Assembly (NCBI GenBank): GCA_017519185.1
Contig: JAFWSX010000034.1
Coordinates: forward strand, 1-42,454
Direction: 5' to 3'
Source: Bacteroidales bacterium
GTDB lineage: Bacteria > Bacteroidota > Bacteroidia > Bacteroidales > UBA932
Length of the DNA: 42,454 bases
In this document: in pieces, positions 36,158 through 42,454 of the stretch
How the letters are laid out: every line of letters begins with the position of its first letter
How positions within the stretch are numbered: position 1 is the first letter of the stretch
Program-made: the position numbers and the translations under genes
The notes under the pieces: generated by a model
Database searches by the model: none
What the model saw: only the letters and a program-made list of their open reading frames with translations
What the model was told of the DNA's origin: nothing

Positions 36158-37203
36158 TGTTTCCTTCTGGCGTATGCCTTTGCAAGGTATTTGTTTATCC
36201 GTTTTACATAGGCGGGTCCGTTATAGATAAAGCCCGTGTATATCTCTATGAGTGAAGCTCCTGAGTCGAGCATTTCAAGCGCTTGTTCAGGTGTCATTAT
36301 GCCTCCGCAGGCTATGATGGGGATGACGCCCTTGGTGTATTCGTGAATATGGCGGACGAAGGCCTTCGACCTCTCGTAAAGGGGAGCACCGCTCAAACCA
36401 CCGTTTCCTATCGATTCTACGACTTTAGGGCTTGTGGTGAGGTTCTCCCTCGACCGGGTGGTGTTCGTGGCTACAATGCCGTCTATTCCGTTAATAAGGG
36501 CAAGATCCAGGATCTCTTCCAGCTGGCTTACCGGAATGTCAGGCGAAACCTTCAACAGGACCGGCCTGTTTTCATCATTGAGGCGGCGTATGGTATTGAC
36601 GTGGTCGAAAATGCAGGCAAGGGTGGGGATGTCCTGCAGTTCGGTGAGGTTCTTCACGTTCGGGCAGGAGACGTTCAGGACAAAGAAATCCACGAAATCA
36701 TAGAGTATCGCAAAGGATTTCTCATAGTCCTTGTAAGCGATTTCATTTGGCGTGGAGGCATTTTTGGTGATGCTGGCTGCCACCCTGCACCTGACGGGCT
36801 TGTCCTTGACAAGATGGTTGGCCGCATAGCGGGCGCCCTTGTTGTTTATGCCCATACGGTTGATTATGGCCTTGTCCTTGGGCAGTCTGAAGCAGCGGGG
36901 CTGGGGGTTGCCGTCCTGCGGCTTTGGCGTGAGGGAGCCTATTTCTATGAAAGAGAAGCCGAAATTGGCCAGGTCGTTGTACATATCGCCGTTCTTGTCG
37001 AAACCTGCAGCAAGGCCGACGGGGTTCTTGAAGGTAATTCCGAACAGCTCGCGCTCGAGTCCCTTGGTGTGAGGGGAATAGATCCAGCGAAGTATAGTAC
37101 GGCACATAGGTATGCCCCTGCAGAATTTCAGCAGGTTCATCGTCATCCGGTGAATCTTCTCGGGCTGGATGAGGAAGAGGATGGGGCGGAACAACTTATA
37201 CAT
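36154..37203 (-). CDS. pyrD: Dihydroorotate dehydrogenase, quinone-type (class 2)
   Basis: PyrD oxidises dihydroorotate to orotate in pyrimidine synthesis, passing electrons to quinone at the inner membrane. The frame is open to a TTG at 37212, but that lies inside a TATTTTTG promoter element, so I use the ATG at 37203 (349 residues, MYKLFRPILFLIQPEKIHR). The N-terminal helices that form the membrane and quinone site of class 2 enzymes are present. The FMN barrel has NPVGLAAGFDKNG and ACGGIMTPEQALEML. In the active-site loop NVSCPNVKN the base position (residue 180) is Cys, as in class 1 enzymes, where class 2 enzymes normally have Ser. It is followed by cinA with a 4-nt overlap. Confidence 0.92.
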   Translation of the reverse strand: MYKLFRPILFLIQPEKIHRMTMNLLKFCRGIPMCRTILRWIYSPHTKGLERELFGITFKNPVGLAAGFDKNGDMYNDLANFGFSFIEIGSLTPKPQDGNPQPRCFRLPKDKAIINRMGINNKGARYAANHLVKDKPVRCRVAASITKNASTPNEIAYKDYEKSFAILYDFVDFFVLNVSCPNVKNLTELQDIPTLACIFDHVNTIRRLNDENRPVLLKVSPDIPVSQLEEILDLALINGIDGIVATNTTRSRENLTTSPKVVESIGNGGLSGAPLYERSKAFVRHIHEYTKGVIPIIACGGIMTPEQALEMLDSGASLIEIYTGFIYNGPAYVKRINKYLAKAYARRKQ

Positions 37204-37209
37204 ACGAGA

Positions 37210-37217
37210 CAAAAATA
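37210..37217 (-). promoter_or_regulatory. pyrD promoter -7 element
   Basis: CAAAAATA reads TATTTTTG on the minus strand. Six bases separate it from the pyrD ATG at 37203, implying a very short or absent leader. No clear -33 TTG is seen. Confidence 0.5.
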
Positions 37218-37222
37218 ATCAT

Positions 37223-37675
37223 TTATCTCTTTTCGTATGTTCCGTCTTCGTACAAAATCAAAATGGACTTGATTGCCTTGGGTTGGTCGGCATGTTTAAT
37301 AATAGGTTCTTTTACCTCATTTACCGGTGTTTGCAGTGTGCTATCAAAACCTATAGTTTCGGTTGTTTCCACTGGTTGTGGAAGTTCCGGTTCAGAGAAC
37401 AGGTCAGCCGCTGCAACAACCGGTACCGCCACTTCCGGCTGTGTTTCTGCAGGTGTGGAAGGGGAGTTCTTATAGGGCTTACCTTTGCCCAGTATCAGCC
37501 ATTCTGCATTGAGGGAAGGGAAGGCCTGCAGCATCCTGGTGATAAACTCGAAACTGGGCTTGTTGCGACCGGAGAGGAGATGGGTCACGCCAGATCGCTG
37601 GATTCCCATCTTGTCGGCGAACTGGCTTTGGGTGAGCTGTTCCATCTGCAAAAAGAGCTGTAATCGCTGTTCCAT
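37223..37675 (-). CDS. XRE family transcriptional regulator
   Basis: This 150-residue protein has an N-terminal XRE helix-turn-helix (about residues 6-60: LTQSQFADKMGIQRSGVTHLLSG is the core) and the Bacteroidetes-typical FPSLNAEWLILGKG. A Pro/Glu/Val-rich linker follows (about 70-125), with a short hydrophobic C-terminal strand SILILYEDGTYEKR. This form is widespread in Bacteroidetes and uncharacterised. It may regulate itself: a short dyad ACATT-ACA-AATGT (37691-37703) covers its own -7 element. It lies just upstream of pyrD on the same strand, but pyrD has its own promoter element. Confidence 0.85.
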   Translation of the reverse strand: MEQRLQLFLQMEQLTQSQFADKMGIQRSGVTHLLSGRNKPSFEFITRMLQAFPSLNAEWLILGKGKPYKNSPSTPAETQPEVAVPVVAAADLFSEPELPQPVETTETIGFDSTLQTPVNEVKEPIIKHADQPKAIKSILILYEDGTYEKR

Positions 37676-37696
37676 TTTGTAAATCTTTAAACATTA

Positions 37697-37727
37697 CAAA
37701 TGTAAAAAGAATAGACGAGAAATCCAA
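37697..37727 (-). promoter_or_regulatory. XRE gene promoter
   Basis: On the minus strand TTG (37727-37725) and TACATTTG (37704-37697) are 20 nt apart, a good Bacteroidetes promoter. The dyad ACATT-ACA-AATGT (37691-37703) overlaps the -7 element and may be an operator. Confidence 0.65.
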
Positions 37728-38165
37728 GCCATAATTTGATTTACAGATGTATACTTGAATCTTGTGAACGGAGGGTTTGAGTCTTGATTGAAGCGATACT
37801 GTCAGAAGCCAGCATAATTGCCTGTTGTGAAACTTTAGTTAATTTGTCATAATTGCTGGGTTTGAGCGTGTTATGCTATTAAAATCGTTTAAAATAGGCT
37901 ATTTTCGGCTGATTTGGCCGTAAAATGCCATATGTTTTTAATTAGGTAAATTATATTAAACCATTGGGATAGAGGATGTTAGTTATTAAAGAATTTAACT
38001 ATAATTTTTTATTATGGCTCATACACTAGATCCGTTACAAGGATTGTTAATAACTTTTGTAAACAGTGGATTTGCGGTATGATAATTTACGAATGTTAAA
38101 TTTTGCAGTTTGAATTATGTTAAACTCTTAAACATATCTTGACCCTTCCGCTCTCATACATTTTA

Positions 38166-38195
38166 TTTGATATCGCTCTTTTTTGACTAACTTTG
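38166..38195 (+). promoter_or_regulatory. queA promoter
   Basis: TTTG (38166-38169) and TAACTTTG (38188-38195), 18 nt apart, match the Bacteroidetes promoter. The ATG follows 20 nt later. Confidence 0.65.
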
Positions 38196-38215
38196 TGTCC
38201 CTTGAAAAATGACCT

Positions 38216-39448
38216 ATGAAGCCGGCAATACGAATCGATGATTACTTCTACGACCTTCCTGAAGACCGTATAGCCAAGTATCCCCTTGCCCAGAGGGACG
38301 ATTCGAAATTGCTTGTTAATTTCGATGGCAAACTCGATGACTGCCTTTTCAAGAATATAGCTGATTATCTTCCTGACAGCGCTCTGATGGTCTTCAATGA
38401 AACCAAGGTCGTTCCTGCCAGGCTCCTTTTCAAAAGGGATTCCGGTGCTCTCATTGAGGTTTTCTGCCTCGAGCCGCAGGATCCTTCGGACTATCAGCAG
38501 GCCTTTGCCACTACTCAAAGTTGCGTGTGGAAAGCCATAGTGGGCAATGCTAAGAAGTGGAAGGGTGACACGCTTTCCCTTTATGCAGAACACATTGATG
38601 ATGAGGAAATAAAGTCCATTGATCTCAAGGCTGACTTGATGGAAAGAGACGGCAATGCCTTCATAGTTAAATTCAACTGGAAAGGCGGTGCGTCATTCTC
38701 CCAGGTAATGGAAATGTGCGGCAAGATGCCCATTCCTCCTTATCTCAACCGTGACACCCAGCCCATCGATTTCACACGCTACCAGACATTGTATGCAAGG
38801 ATAGAAGGGTCAGTGGCTGCTCCGACTGCGGGATTGCATTTTACCGATAAGGAGTTGATGGCCATTGATGACAAGGGGATAGAAAGGGCTAAACTTTGCC
38901 TGCACGTAGGCGCCGGTACTTTCCTGCCGGTCAAAAGTGAATACATTGCTGACCACACTATGCACGGCGAGCCTTTTTCTGTCACGAAGGAATTTCTTTC
39001 CAAGCTCGCCAGATATGCTGGCAAGGAAGTTGTGGCGGTTGGAACCACATCGATCCGCACGCTCGAATCTCTCTATTATCTGGGTGTCCACTGCATCGAG
39101 AAGGGAGAGCCCGGCGTTGTCGGACAGTGGGAGCCTTACCGCGACGAAGGTTATTCGCACACTCCCCTTGCTGCAGTTGAAGCTTTGATTAAATATTTAG
39201 ATGACAATAAATTAAATTCTATTACATCAAGAACAAATTTAATAATTGTGCCTTCGTATGAGTTCAAGTTCGTCACCTATATGGTAACGAATTTCCACCA
39301 GCCCAAGAGTACCTTGCTGCTGCTGATAGCTGCAGCGGTCGGTGACGGTTGGAAGCAGATGTACCAGTTCGCGATGGACAACGGTTATCGTTTCCTGAGC
39401 TATGGCGACTCGTCGCTGCTGAAGGTGCAGCACAAATTCGAACCGTAA
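38216..39448 (+). CDS. queA: S-adenosylmethionine:tRNA ribosyltransferase-isomerase
   Basis: QueA transfers and rearranges the ribosyl group of SAM onto preQ1 in tRNA, giving epoxyqueuosine. The 410-residue protein shows the family's landmarks: DYFYDLPEDRIAKYPLAQRD at residues 8-27, MVFNETKVVPARL, GKMPIPPYLNR, YARIEGSVAAPTAGLHFT and the C-terminal VTNFHQPKSTLLLL. The length is slightly above the usual ~350 because the second domain (about 85-150) is somewhat longer, as often in Bacteroidetes. It is first of a three-gene operon; the next gene's ATG overlaps its stop by one base (TAATG). No other queuosine gene lies in the window. Confidence 0.96.
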   Translation: MKPAIRIDDYFYDLPEDRIAKYPLAQRDDSKLLVNFDGKLDDCLFKNIADYLPDSALMVFNETKVVPARLLFKRDSGALIEVFCLEPQDPSDYQQAFATTQSCVWKAIVGNAKKWKGDTLSLYAEHIDDEEIKSIDLKADLMERDGNAFIVKFNWKGGASFSQVMEMCGKMPIPPYLNRDTQPIDFTRYQTLYARIEGSVAAPTAGLHFTDKELMAIDDKGIERAKLCLHVGAGTFLPVKSEYIADHTMHGEPFSVTKEFLSKLARYAGKEVVAVGTTSIRTLESLYYLGVHCIEKGEPGVVGQWEPYRDEGYSHTPLAAVEALIKYLDDNKLNSITSRTNLIIVPSYEFKFVTYMVTNFHQPKSTLLLLIAAAVGDGWKQMYQFAMDNGYRFLSYGDSSLLKVQHKFEP

Positions 39449-40227
39449 TGAGAAAAGCAAGAAAATACATTATTCCCATAGTTACACTCCTGGTGGGCTT
39501 TGCGTCCTTCTCAGGTCTCTTCGGGCTCTTCACCACTGAAATGCTTACCGGATGGATTAATCCGGGCGTCGGCGGAACCTGGATCTGGCTTGCTGTCGCT
39601 TTTGCGCTGATGTGCTTTATGTTCGTCACCACTGTGGTTTCCGGCCGCATCAAGGCCAATGAAGCTGTTATGAAGTTCCTTCGAAACCTGGCCTTTGGTG
39701 GCGGCAGCATACTGGTGGCGTGGCTCGCATCGTTGCTGTCAGGCAAGATTGTCGAGACCAAGATGGCCGAGTTGTTTTTCCTTGCGGTCTTTCTTGTTAT
39801 CCTCTTGGTGCTCGGCGTGCAATATATGGTCGGTTCTGCCAAGGCTGCCAAGATCGCTTCTGCAAATTCACTGCGAAAGACTGCGGCAGGGGCGGGAGTT
39901 GTCCGGTATGACTATGCATCGCTTTTCGGAGCGGCAATGTTTTCCGCACTGCTGCTCATCGCCGGTCTGATACTTAAGGTTGACGTGAAGCCGCTGCTCG
40001 TCATTTTCTCTGCCGAAGCGCTGGCCCTCCTTCTTTGGAGATTGACCGGATGGAGGGGGTGGCTGATGGTTGCAGTTGCGGTCGCCACTGCAGTATTGTG
40101 CTGCAAGATAGATGATATGGACTATTCACTCAAACAGTTACCTTATATAATTGCGCTTACCTGTGCAGTAATCGGTTTGATGGCACCTTGCGCTGACCTT
40201 TACGGACGCAGCGAGCAAAATCTGTAA
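39448..40227 (+). CDS. Uncharacterised multi-pass membrane protein
   Basis: I start at 39448, where the ATG overlaps the queA stop (TAATG); the frame is open further upstream but only as a shadow of queA. The 259-residue product has about seven or eight hydrophobic helices (approximately 8-28, 45-62, 80-98, 107-127, 150-172, 180-195, 204-220, 230-248), short basic loops (MRKARKY, SGRIKAN, AKAAKIAS) and no recognisable motif. An inner-membrane location is expected. It lies between queA and a glycerol-phosphate acyltransferase-like gene, 3 nt before the latter, so it is cotranscribed. A lipid-related role is conceivable from that neighbour only. Confidence 0.75.
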   Translation: MRKARKYIIPIVTLLVGFASFSGLFGLFTTEMLTGWINPGVGGTWIWLAVAFALMCFMFVTTVVSGRIKANEAVMKFLRNLAFGGGSILVAWLASLLSGKIVETKMAELFFLAVFLVILLVLGVQYMVGSAKAAKIASANSLRKTAAGAGVVRYDYASLFGAAMFSALLLIAGLILKVDVKPLLVIFSAEALALLLWRLTGWRGWLMVAVAVATAVLCCKIDDMDYSLKQLPYIIALTCAVIGLMAPCADLYGRSEQNL

Positions 40228-40230
40228 GAT

Positions 40231-41349
40231 ATGGACAGGAAATTCGACGTAATACGTCCCTATAACGATGCAGAGGTAGTCGTTGCTACCAAGAGGATGT
40301 CTGTTGCCCCGACTACTGCTATGTTCGAGGACCTTTTGTTCAGGGACAAAGGACGTGGCTATCTGTCATCTTTGCTGAAAGACATCAAAGGTGTTGCTGA
40401 TTTCCAAAGCAAGATAATGTCCCAGATTGTTGACAGGATCATTGAACTCACCACAGCAGGTCTCACAGTCGGCGGGCTTGAGAACTTCAAGCTTGAGGAC
40501 GGCAGCATCGGCAAGTTCCTGCTGCTTTCAAGCCACCGTGACATCGTGCTCGATCCTGCGTTCGTGCAGATCATTCTTCTCAAGAACGGCATTCCGCTTA
40601 CTGAGATTGCCGCTGGTGACAATCTGATCGGTGTTCCGGCCGTAGGCGACCTCATCCGTGCGAACAGGATGATTACTGTGAAACGCAGCGGAACTGCAAA
40701 AGAGCTTTACAATTCTGCCATTCTGCTTTCCGAATATATAAGGGAGAAGATGAAGAACCAGGAGTGCAGCATATGGCTTGCCCAGAAGCAGGGCAGAAGC
40801 AAGGATGGCCACGATGCCACCGAGCAGGGTGTCCTCAAGATGCTGAGTATGTCCGGCAGCGGTTCTTTCGTCGATGATTTTGCTGAACTGCACATTATGC
40901 CGATGGCTGTATCATATGAGTATGAGACCTGTGGTGCCCTGAAGGCCCAGGAACTTATGGTCAAGGAGATCAACGGCTCATACCAGAAGAAAGAAGGTGA
41001 GGACTTGGCAAGTATGATCAGCGGCATCAGCCAGTATAAGGGCCGTGTGCATCTGGAGTTCTGCAAACCTCTGACGCTGGAGGAACTTCAGGAGGCAGAC
41101 AAGGCTGGCAAGAACGAGAAGTTCCGTGTCCTTGCATCCCTGATCGACAGCAGGGTGATGCCTGCCTTCAAGCTCTGGCCGACCAATTATATCGCTGCAG
41201 ATCTGCTTTCTGGCAGCGAGCGTTTCAGTGACCATTATACTCCTGAGCAGAAAGAGGCGTTCCTTGAGCATATCGACAAGGAGATCACAGATATGCCGAA
41301 AGGGGTGAGGGAGACCCTCCTTGGCATATATAGTGCGCATTTGATGTAA
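40231..41349 (+). CDS. Glycerol-3-phosphate acyltransferase-like protein
   Basis: This 372-residue protein carries PlsB/PlsC-type motifs. LLSSHRDIVLDPAF (residues 98-111) is the catalytic His-x5-Asp, the middle GVPAVGDLIRANRMITVKR is the substrate-binding region, and SIWLAQKQGRSKDG matches the LAQxxGRxKDG motif of GPAT-like enzymes. A C-terminal helical tail (about 320-372) is unassigned. No strong membrane helix is seen. It probably acylates glycerol 3-phosphate or a related acceptor in phospholipid synthesis. It differs clearly from the acyltransferase at 25716-27173. It ends the queA operon, 62 nt before tRNA-Val. Confidence 0.82.
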   Translation: MDRKFDVIRPYNDAEVVVATKRMSVAPTTAMFEDLLFRDKGRGYLSSLLKDIKGVADFQSKIMSQIVDRIIELTTAGLTVGGLENFKLEDGSIGKFLLLSSHRDIVLDPAFVQIILLKNGIPLTEIAAGDNLIGVPAVGDLIRANRMITVKRSGTAKELYNSAILLSEYIREKMKNQECSIWLAQKQGRSKDGHDATEQGVLKMLSMSGSGSFVDDFAELHIMPMAVSYEYETCGALKAQELMVKEINGSYQKKEGEDLASMISGISQYKGRVHLEFCKPLTLEELQEADKAGKNEKFRVLASLIDSRVMPAFKLWPTNYIAADLLSGSERFSDHYTPEQKEAFLEHIDKEITDMPKGVRETLLGIYSAHLM

Positions 41350-41366
41350 AATATTTCGATTTATTT

Positions 41367-41396
41367 TTTGGAATTAAAAAAGTTTTGATACATTTG
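41367..41396 (+). promoter_or_regulatory. tRNA-Val promoter
   Basis: TTTG (41367-41370) and TACATTTG (41389-41396), 18 nt apart, stand 15 nt before the mature tRNA 5' end. Confidence 0.65.
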
Positions 41397-41411
41397 CAAT
41401 CCCAAAAGCAA

Positions 41412-41486
41412 GGGAGCTTAGCTCAGTTGGTTCAGAGCGTCTGCCTTACAAGCAGAGGGTCGGGGGTTCGAATCCCTCAGCTCCCA
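41412..41486 (+). tRNA. tRNA-Val (anticodon UAC)
   Basis: The cloverleaf is complete. Acceptor arms GGGAGCT/AGCTCCC flank discriminator A; the D arm contains AGCTCAGTTGGTT. Anticodon stem TCTGC/GCAGA closes loop CTTACAA with anticodon TAC at 41447-41449, and GGTTCGAATCC forms the T arm. CCA is not encoded. UAC reads GUA and other valine codons. Confidence 0.96.
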
Positions 41487-41528
41487 CAAAAAAATAAAGC
41501 CGCAGGAATGCGGCTTTATTTTTTTGTG
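41485..41528. terminator. tRNA-Val terminator with long perfect stem
   Basis: A 20-bp perfect stem (41485-41504 with 41509-41528, loop GGAA) has a GC core AAAGCCGCA/TGCGGCTTT between seven As and seven Ts. It begins immediately after the tRNA 3' end and can act on either strand. Confidence 0.88.
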
Positions 41529-41543
41529 GAGCTGTAGCTCCAC
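41526..41543. repeat. Short hairpin GTGGAGC/GCTCCAC
   Basis: GTGGAGC and GCTCCAC surround TGTA, overlapping the end of the tRNA terminator. GGAGCT/AGCTCC echo the tRNA acceptor sequence. Confidence 0.5.
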
Positions 41544-41935
41544 ACCACCAAGCGGAGATTTGGCGGCAGGGCAGAGGCTAGGAGGGCGCACGAAGAGTTA
41601 CTGGGGCGCTGCCCCAAACCCCGCCGCTACGGCCTGCTATCAGCACAATCCTGCCCTCACGGCCTCCGCTAGCGCCTGCAGGCGCCCTCATCACTGTCGC
41701 GACGACCTCCTCCGTTTTAGTCTGCATCTTTCGGTCTCGTCAGACTTTACCTGCTAACGCAGTCAAGTCTTCCTCCACCTCAATCTGCGCCTAACCGTCG
41801 TCAAGCAAGCATCGCTCCCGGGCGGCAATCTCAGCTCTGCTGCTATTTCGCCCTCGCTCAAGCGCCCTTAACGCCTCTTGCCCTGCCGCACACTCCGCCA
41901 CGGCGCTGATGCGCCCTGATATTTATAGGACGTCT

Positions 41936-41965
41936 CGGCCGGGAAAAAGGGCGTTTTTCCGGCCG
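41936..41965. repeat. CGGCCGGGAAAAA palindrome, copy 1
   Basis: CGGCCGGGAAAAA pairs with TTTTTCCGGCCG (one-base bulge) around GGGCG. It is a diverged copy of the hairpin at 41987-42016; both are 30 nt. Confidence 0.65.
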
Positions 41966-41986
41966 TGTTGCGGTTTTTGAAGTGTT

Positions 41987-42016
41987 CGGCCGGGAAAAGG
42001 GCTCATTTCCCGGCCG
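41987..42016. repeat. CGGCCGGGAAA palindrome, copy 2
   Basis: CGGCCGGGAAA (41987-41997) pairs perfectly with TTTCCCGGCCG (42006-42016) around AGGGCTCA. Its start is 51 nt from that of copy 1. Confidence 0.65.
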
Positions 42017-42111
42017 GATTCCGAATTGTCCTTTTGCCGTTTGATAAACTGGATTGGTGTTTATGTGCATCTATCATTTCTCGCCCCAAACCAATCTAAT
42101 TTGATAATTAT

Positions 42112-42146
42112 GTACAAGGTCTGCAAAAATGCGACAGACCTTGCAC
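42112..42146. repeat. AAGGTCTG hairpin 1
   Basis: GTACAAGGTCTG (42112-42123) pairs with CAGACCTTGCAC (42135-42146) in 11 of 12 positions across an 11-nt loop. No T run follows, so it is not an intrinsic terminator. Confidence 0.65.
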
Positions 42147-42195
42147 ACTCGAATTTTGCATTTGCTTGATTATTAGTGGTATGCGATTTTGAGGT

Positions 42196-42230
42196 GTACA
42201 AGGTGTGCCCTGTTTTAGCAGACCTTGTAC
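42196..42230. repeat. AAGGTCTG hairpin 2
   Basis: GTACAAGGTGTGC (42196-42208) pairs with GCAGACCTTGTAC (42218-42230) in 12 of 13 positions across a 9-nt loop. It shares the arm sequence of hairpin 1. Confidence 0.65.
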
Positions 42231-42251
42231 GCTGGAAAGCGGCAAGCCCCA

Positions 42252-42412
42252 GCAGGAAAGAAGGTCTGAGTGGGGGCTGGCCGCCCGCGGCGCGCAGAGC
42301 GGGAGGGGCCCGACGACAGCGAGTTATCGCGTAGCGATGACGAAGATGGCGTTGGGAGGGATTGGAGTGAGCCGAAGGCGAACGGAACCCCCCGAAGACC
42401 TTGCTTTCCTGC
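42252..42412. repeat. GC-rich block with 16/17-nt inverted ends
   Basis: GCAGGAAAGAAGGTCT (42252-42267) is inverted as AGACCTTGCTTTCCTGC (42396-42412) with one extra base. The interior is GC-rich and contains GTTATCGC-GTA-GCGATGAC (42323-42341) and GCC-GAA-GGC (42371-42379) hairpins. A direct repeat GCTTTCCTGCG occurs at 42403-42413 and 42428-42438. It may be a small non-autonomous element or a structured RNA; no coding content is seen. Confidence 0.5.
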
Positions 42413-42454
42413 GACAAGGGCGCCGCCGCTTTCCTGCGCCAGCAGCCGCGAACG

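Larger units (their letters stand above)
37676..38215. other. AT-rich intergenic stretch between divergent XRE gene and queA
   Basis: No credible gene is seen. The ends hold the XRE and queA promoters. In the middle CATAATTGC occurs twice (37813-37821 and 37848-37856), and CCAGC/GCTGG brackets this pair. The rest is T- and A-rich with short runs of TTTAA/TTAAA. I see no preQ1 riboswitch: the queA leader is only about 15 nt. Confidence 0.5.
41529..42454. other. Gene-free, palindrome-rich region downstream of tRNA-Val
   Basis: No frame in this 926-nt stretch resembles a protein; the longest (42061-42417, minus) is low-complexity Arg/Ser/Pro sequence made by the GC-rich repeats. 41544-41935 is C/T-rich on the plus strand with hairpins TGGGGC-GCT-GCCCCA (41602-41616), GCGCCTGCAGGCGC (41672-41685) and GGCGC-TGAT-GCGCC (41902-41915). 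Twin 30-nt palindromes, AAGGTCTG hairpins and a GC-rich block with inverted ends follow, listed separately. Confidence 0.6.

Noticed and set aside
37676-38215. preQ1 riboswitch ahead of queA
   Set aside because: The promoter places transcription start about 15 nt before the ATG, leaving no room; no preQ1 pseudoknot pattern seen.
38120-38593. 157-codon minus-strand frame opposite the queA start
   Set aside because: It covers the queA promoter and the first third of a clear queA gene; no family resemblance.
41524-41757. 77-codon plus-strand frame after the tRNA
   Set aside because: Starts in the terminator T tract and has low-complexity composition without family resemblance.
41858-42070. 70-codon minus-strand frame with repeated RPxxxPFSRP
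   Set aside because: The protein repeat is just the translation of the twin CGGCCGGGAAA palindromes; no supporting start context.
42061-42417. 118-codon open frame on the minus strand
   Set aside because: Its Arg/Ser/Pro-rich composition comes from the GC-rich hairpins and inverted ends it crosses; no domain, no promoter and no ribosome-binding context.
41529-42454. Integron attC array
   Set aside because: I looked for GTTRRRY/RYYYAAC core sites at the hairpin bases and found none matching, and there are no cassette-like genes.

Overview
The window looks like a chromosome segment from a member of the order Bacteroidales, probably a gut or rumen lineage. Three things point there. Promoter-like elements of the Bacteroidetes type (TTG/TTTG about 18-23 nt upstream of TAnnTTTG) sit in front of many genes. 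The gene families are typical of the group: lipidated TamL, a PPi-type phosphofructokinase, the long-family IspG sequence type, PorT-like and SbsA-Ig-like envelope proteins, and HigBA of the Bacteroides type. Secreted proteins often have lipoboxes followed by acidic residues. Most of the window is ordinary housekeeping DNA at moderate GC. The ends and two intergenic stretches (1123-1793 and 37676-38215) differ in composition.

Layout. 1-2432 is an accessory-looking, AT-richer end: a secreted von Willebrand A-like protein with an overlapping, truncated lipoprotein gene, a gene-free stretch with inverted repeats, and a higBA toxin-antitoxin pair behind a clear palindromic operator. 2488-5696 is a divergent pair, a GH2 lipoprotein and rmuC, bracketed by two terminators sharing an identical 18-nt arm. 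5750-19862 is a long minus-strand block: ligA, yihY-like, rsh (relA/spoT), an Ig-like lipoprotein, an outer-membrane barrel and ispG, joined mostly by 4-nt overlaps. carB follows from its own promoter and leads into a CaCA antiporter and a sugar-isomerase lipoprotein. pfk diverges from ligA and converges on the tamL/GH13-amylase pair. trmH-like, acyltransferase, upp, radical SAM and a Tat-exported isomerase-like gene form a plus-strand operon converging on folC. purL converges on cinA and pyrD, which lie downstream of an XRE regulator. queA, a membrane protein and a second acyltransferase lead to tRNA-Val(UAC) and a strong terminator.

Functionally the window mixes nucleotide synthesis (carB, pyrD, upp, purL), DNA and RNA maintenance (ligA, rmuC, queA, trmH-like), isoprenoid, phospholipid and folate synthesis, stringent response, envelope biogenesis and glycan handling. 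These genes are not one pathway.

The final 0.9 kb (41529-42454), beyond the tRNA, has no credible gene. It contains a dense series of palindromes, including twin 30-nt hairpins, six alternating copies of an AAGGTCTG-like motif, and a GC-rich block bounded by 16/17-nt inverted repeats. It is the least explained part of the window. No CRISPR array, prophage or intact insertion sequence was seen. Other notable points are a window-wide scarcity of CATG, a probable TTG start for carB, a shortened IspG, and two intrinsic terminators embedded antisense inside convergent coding genes.
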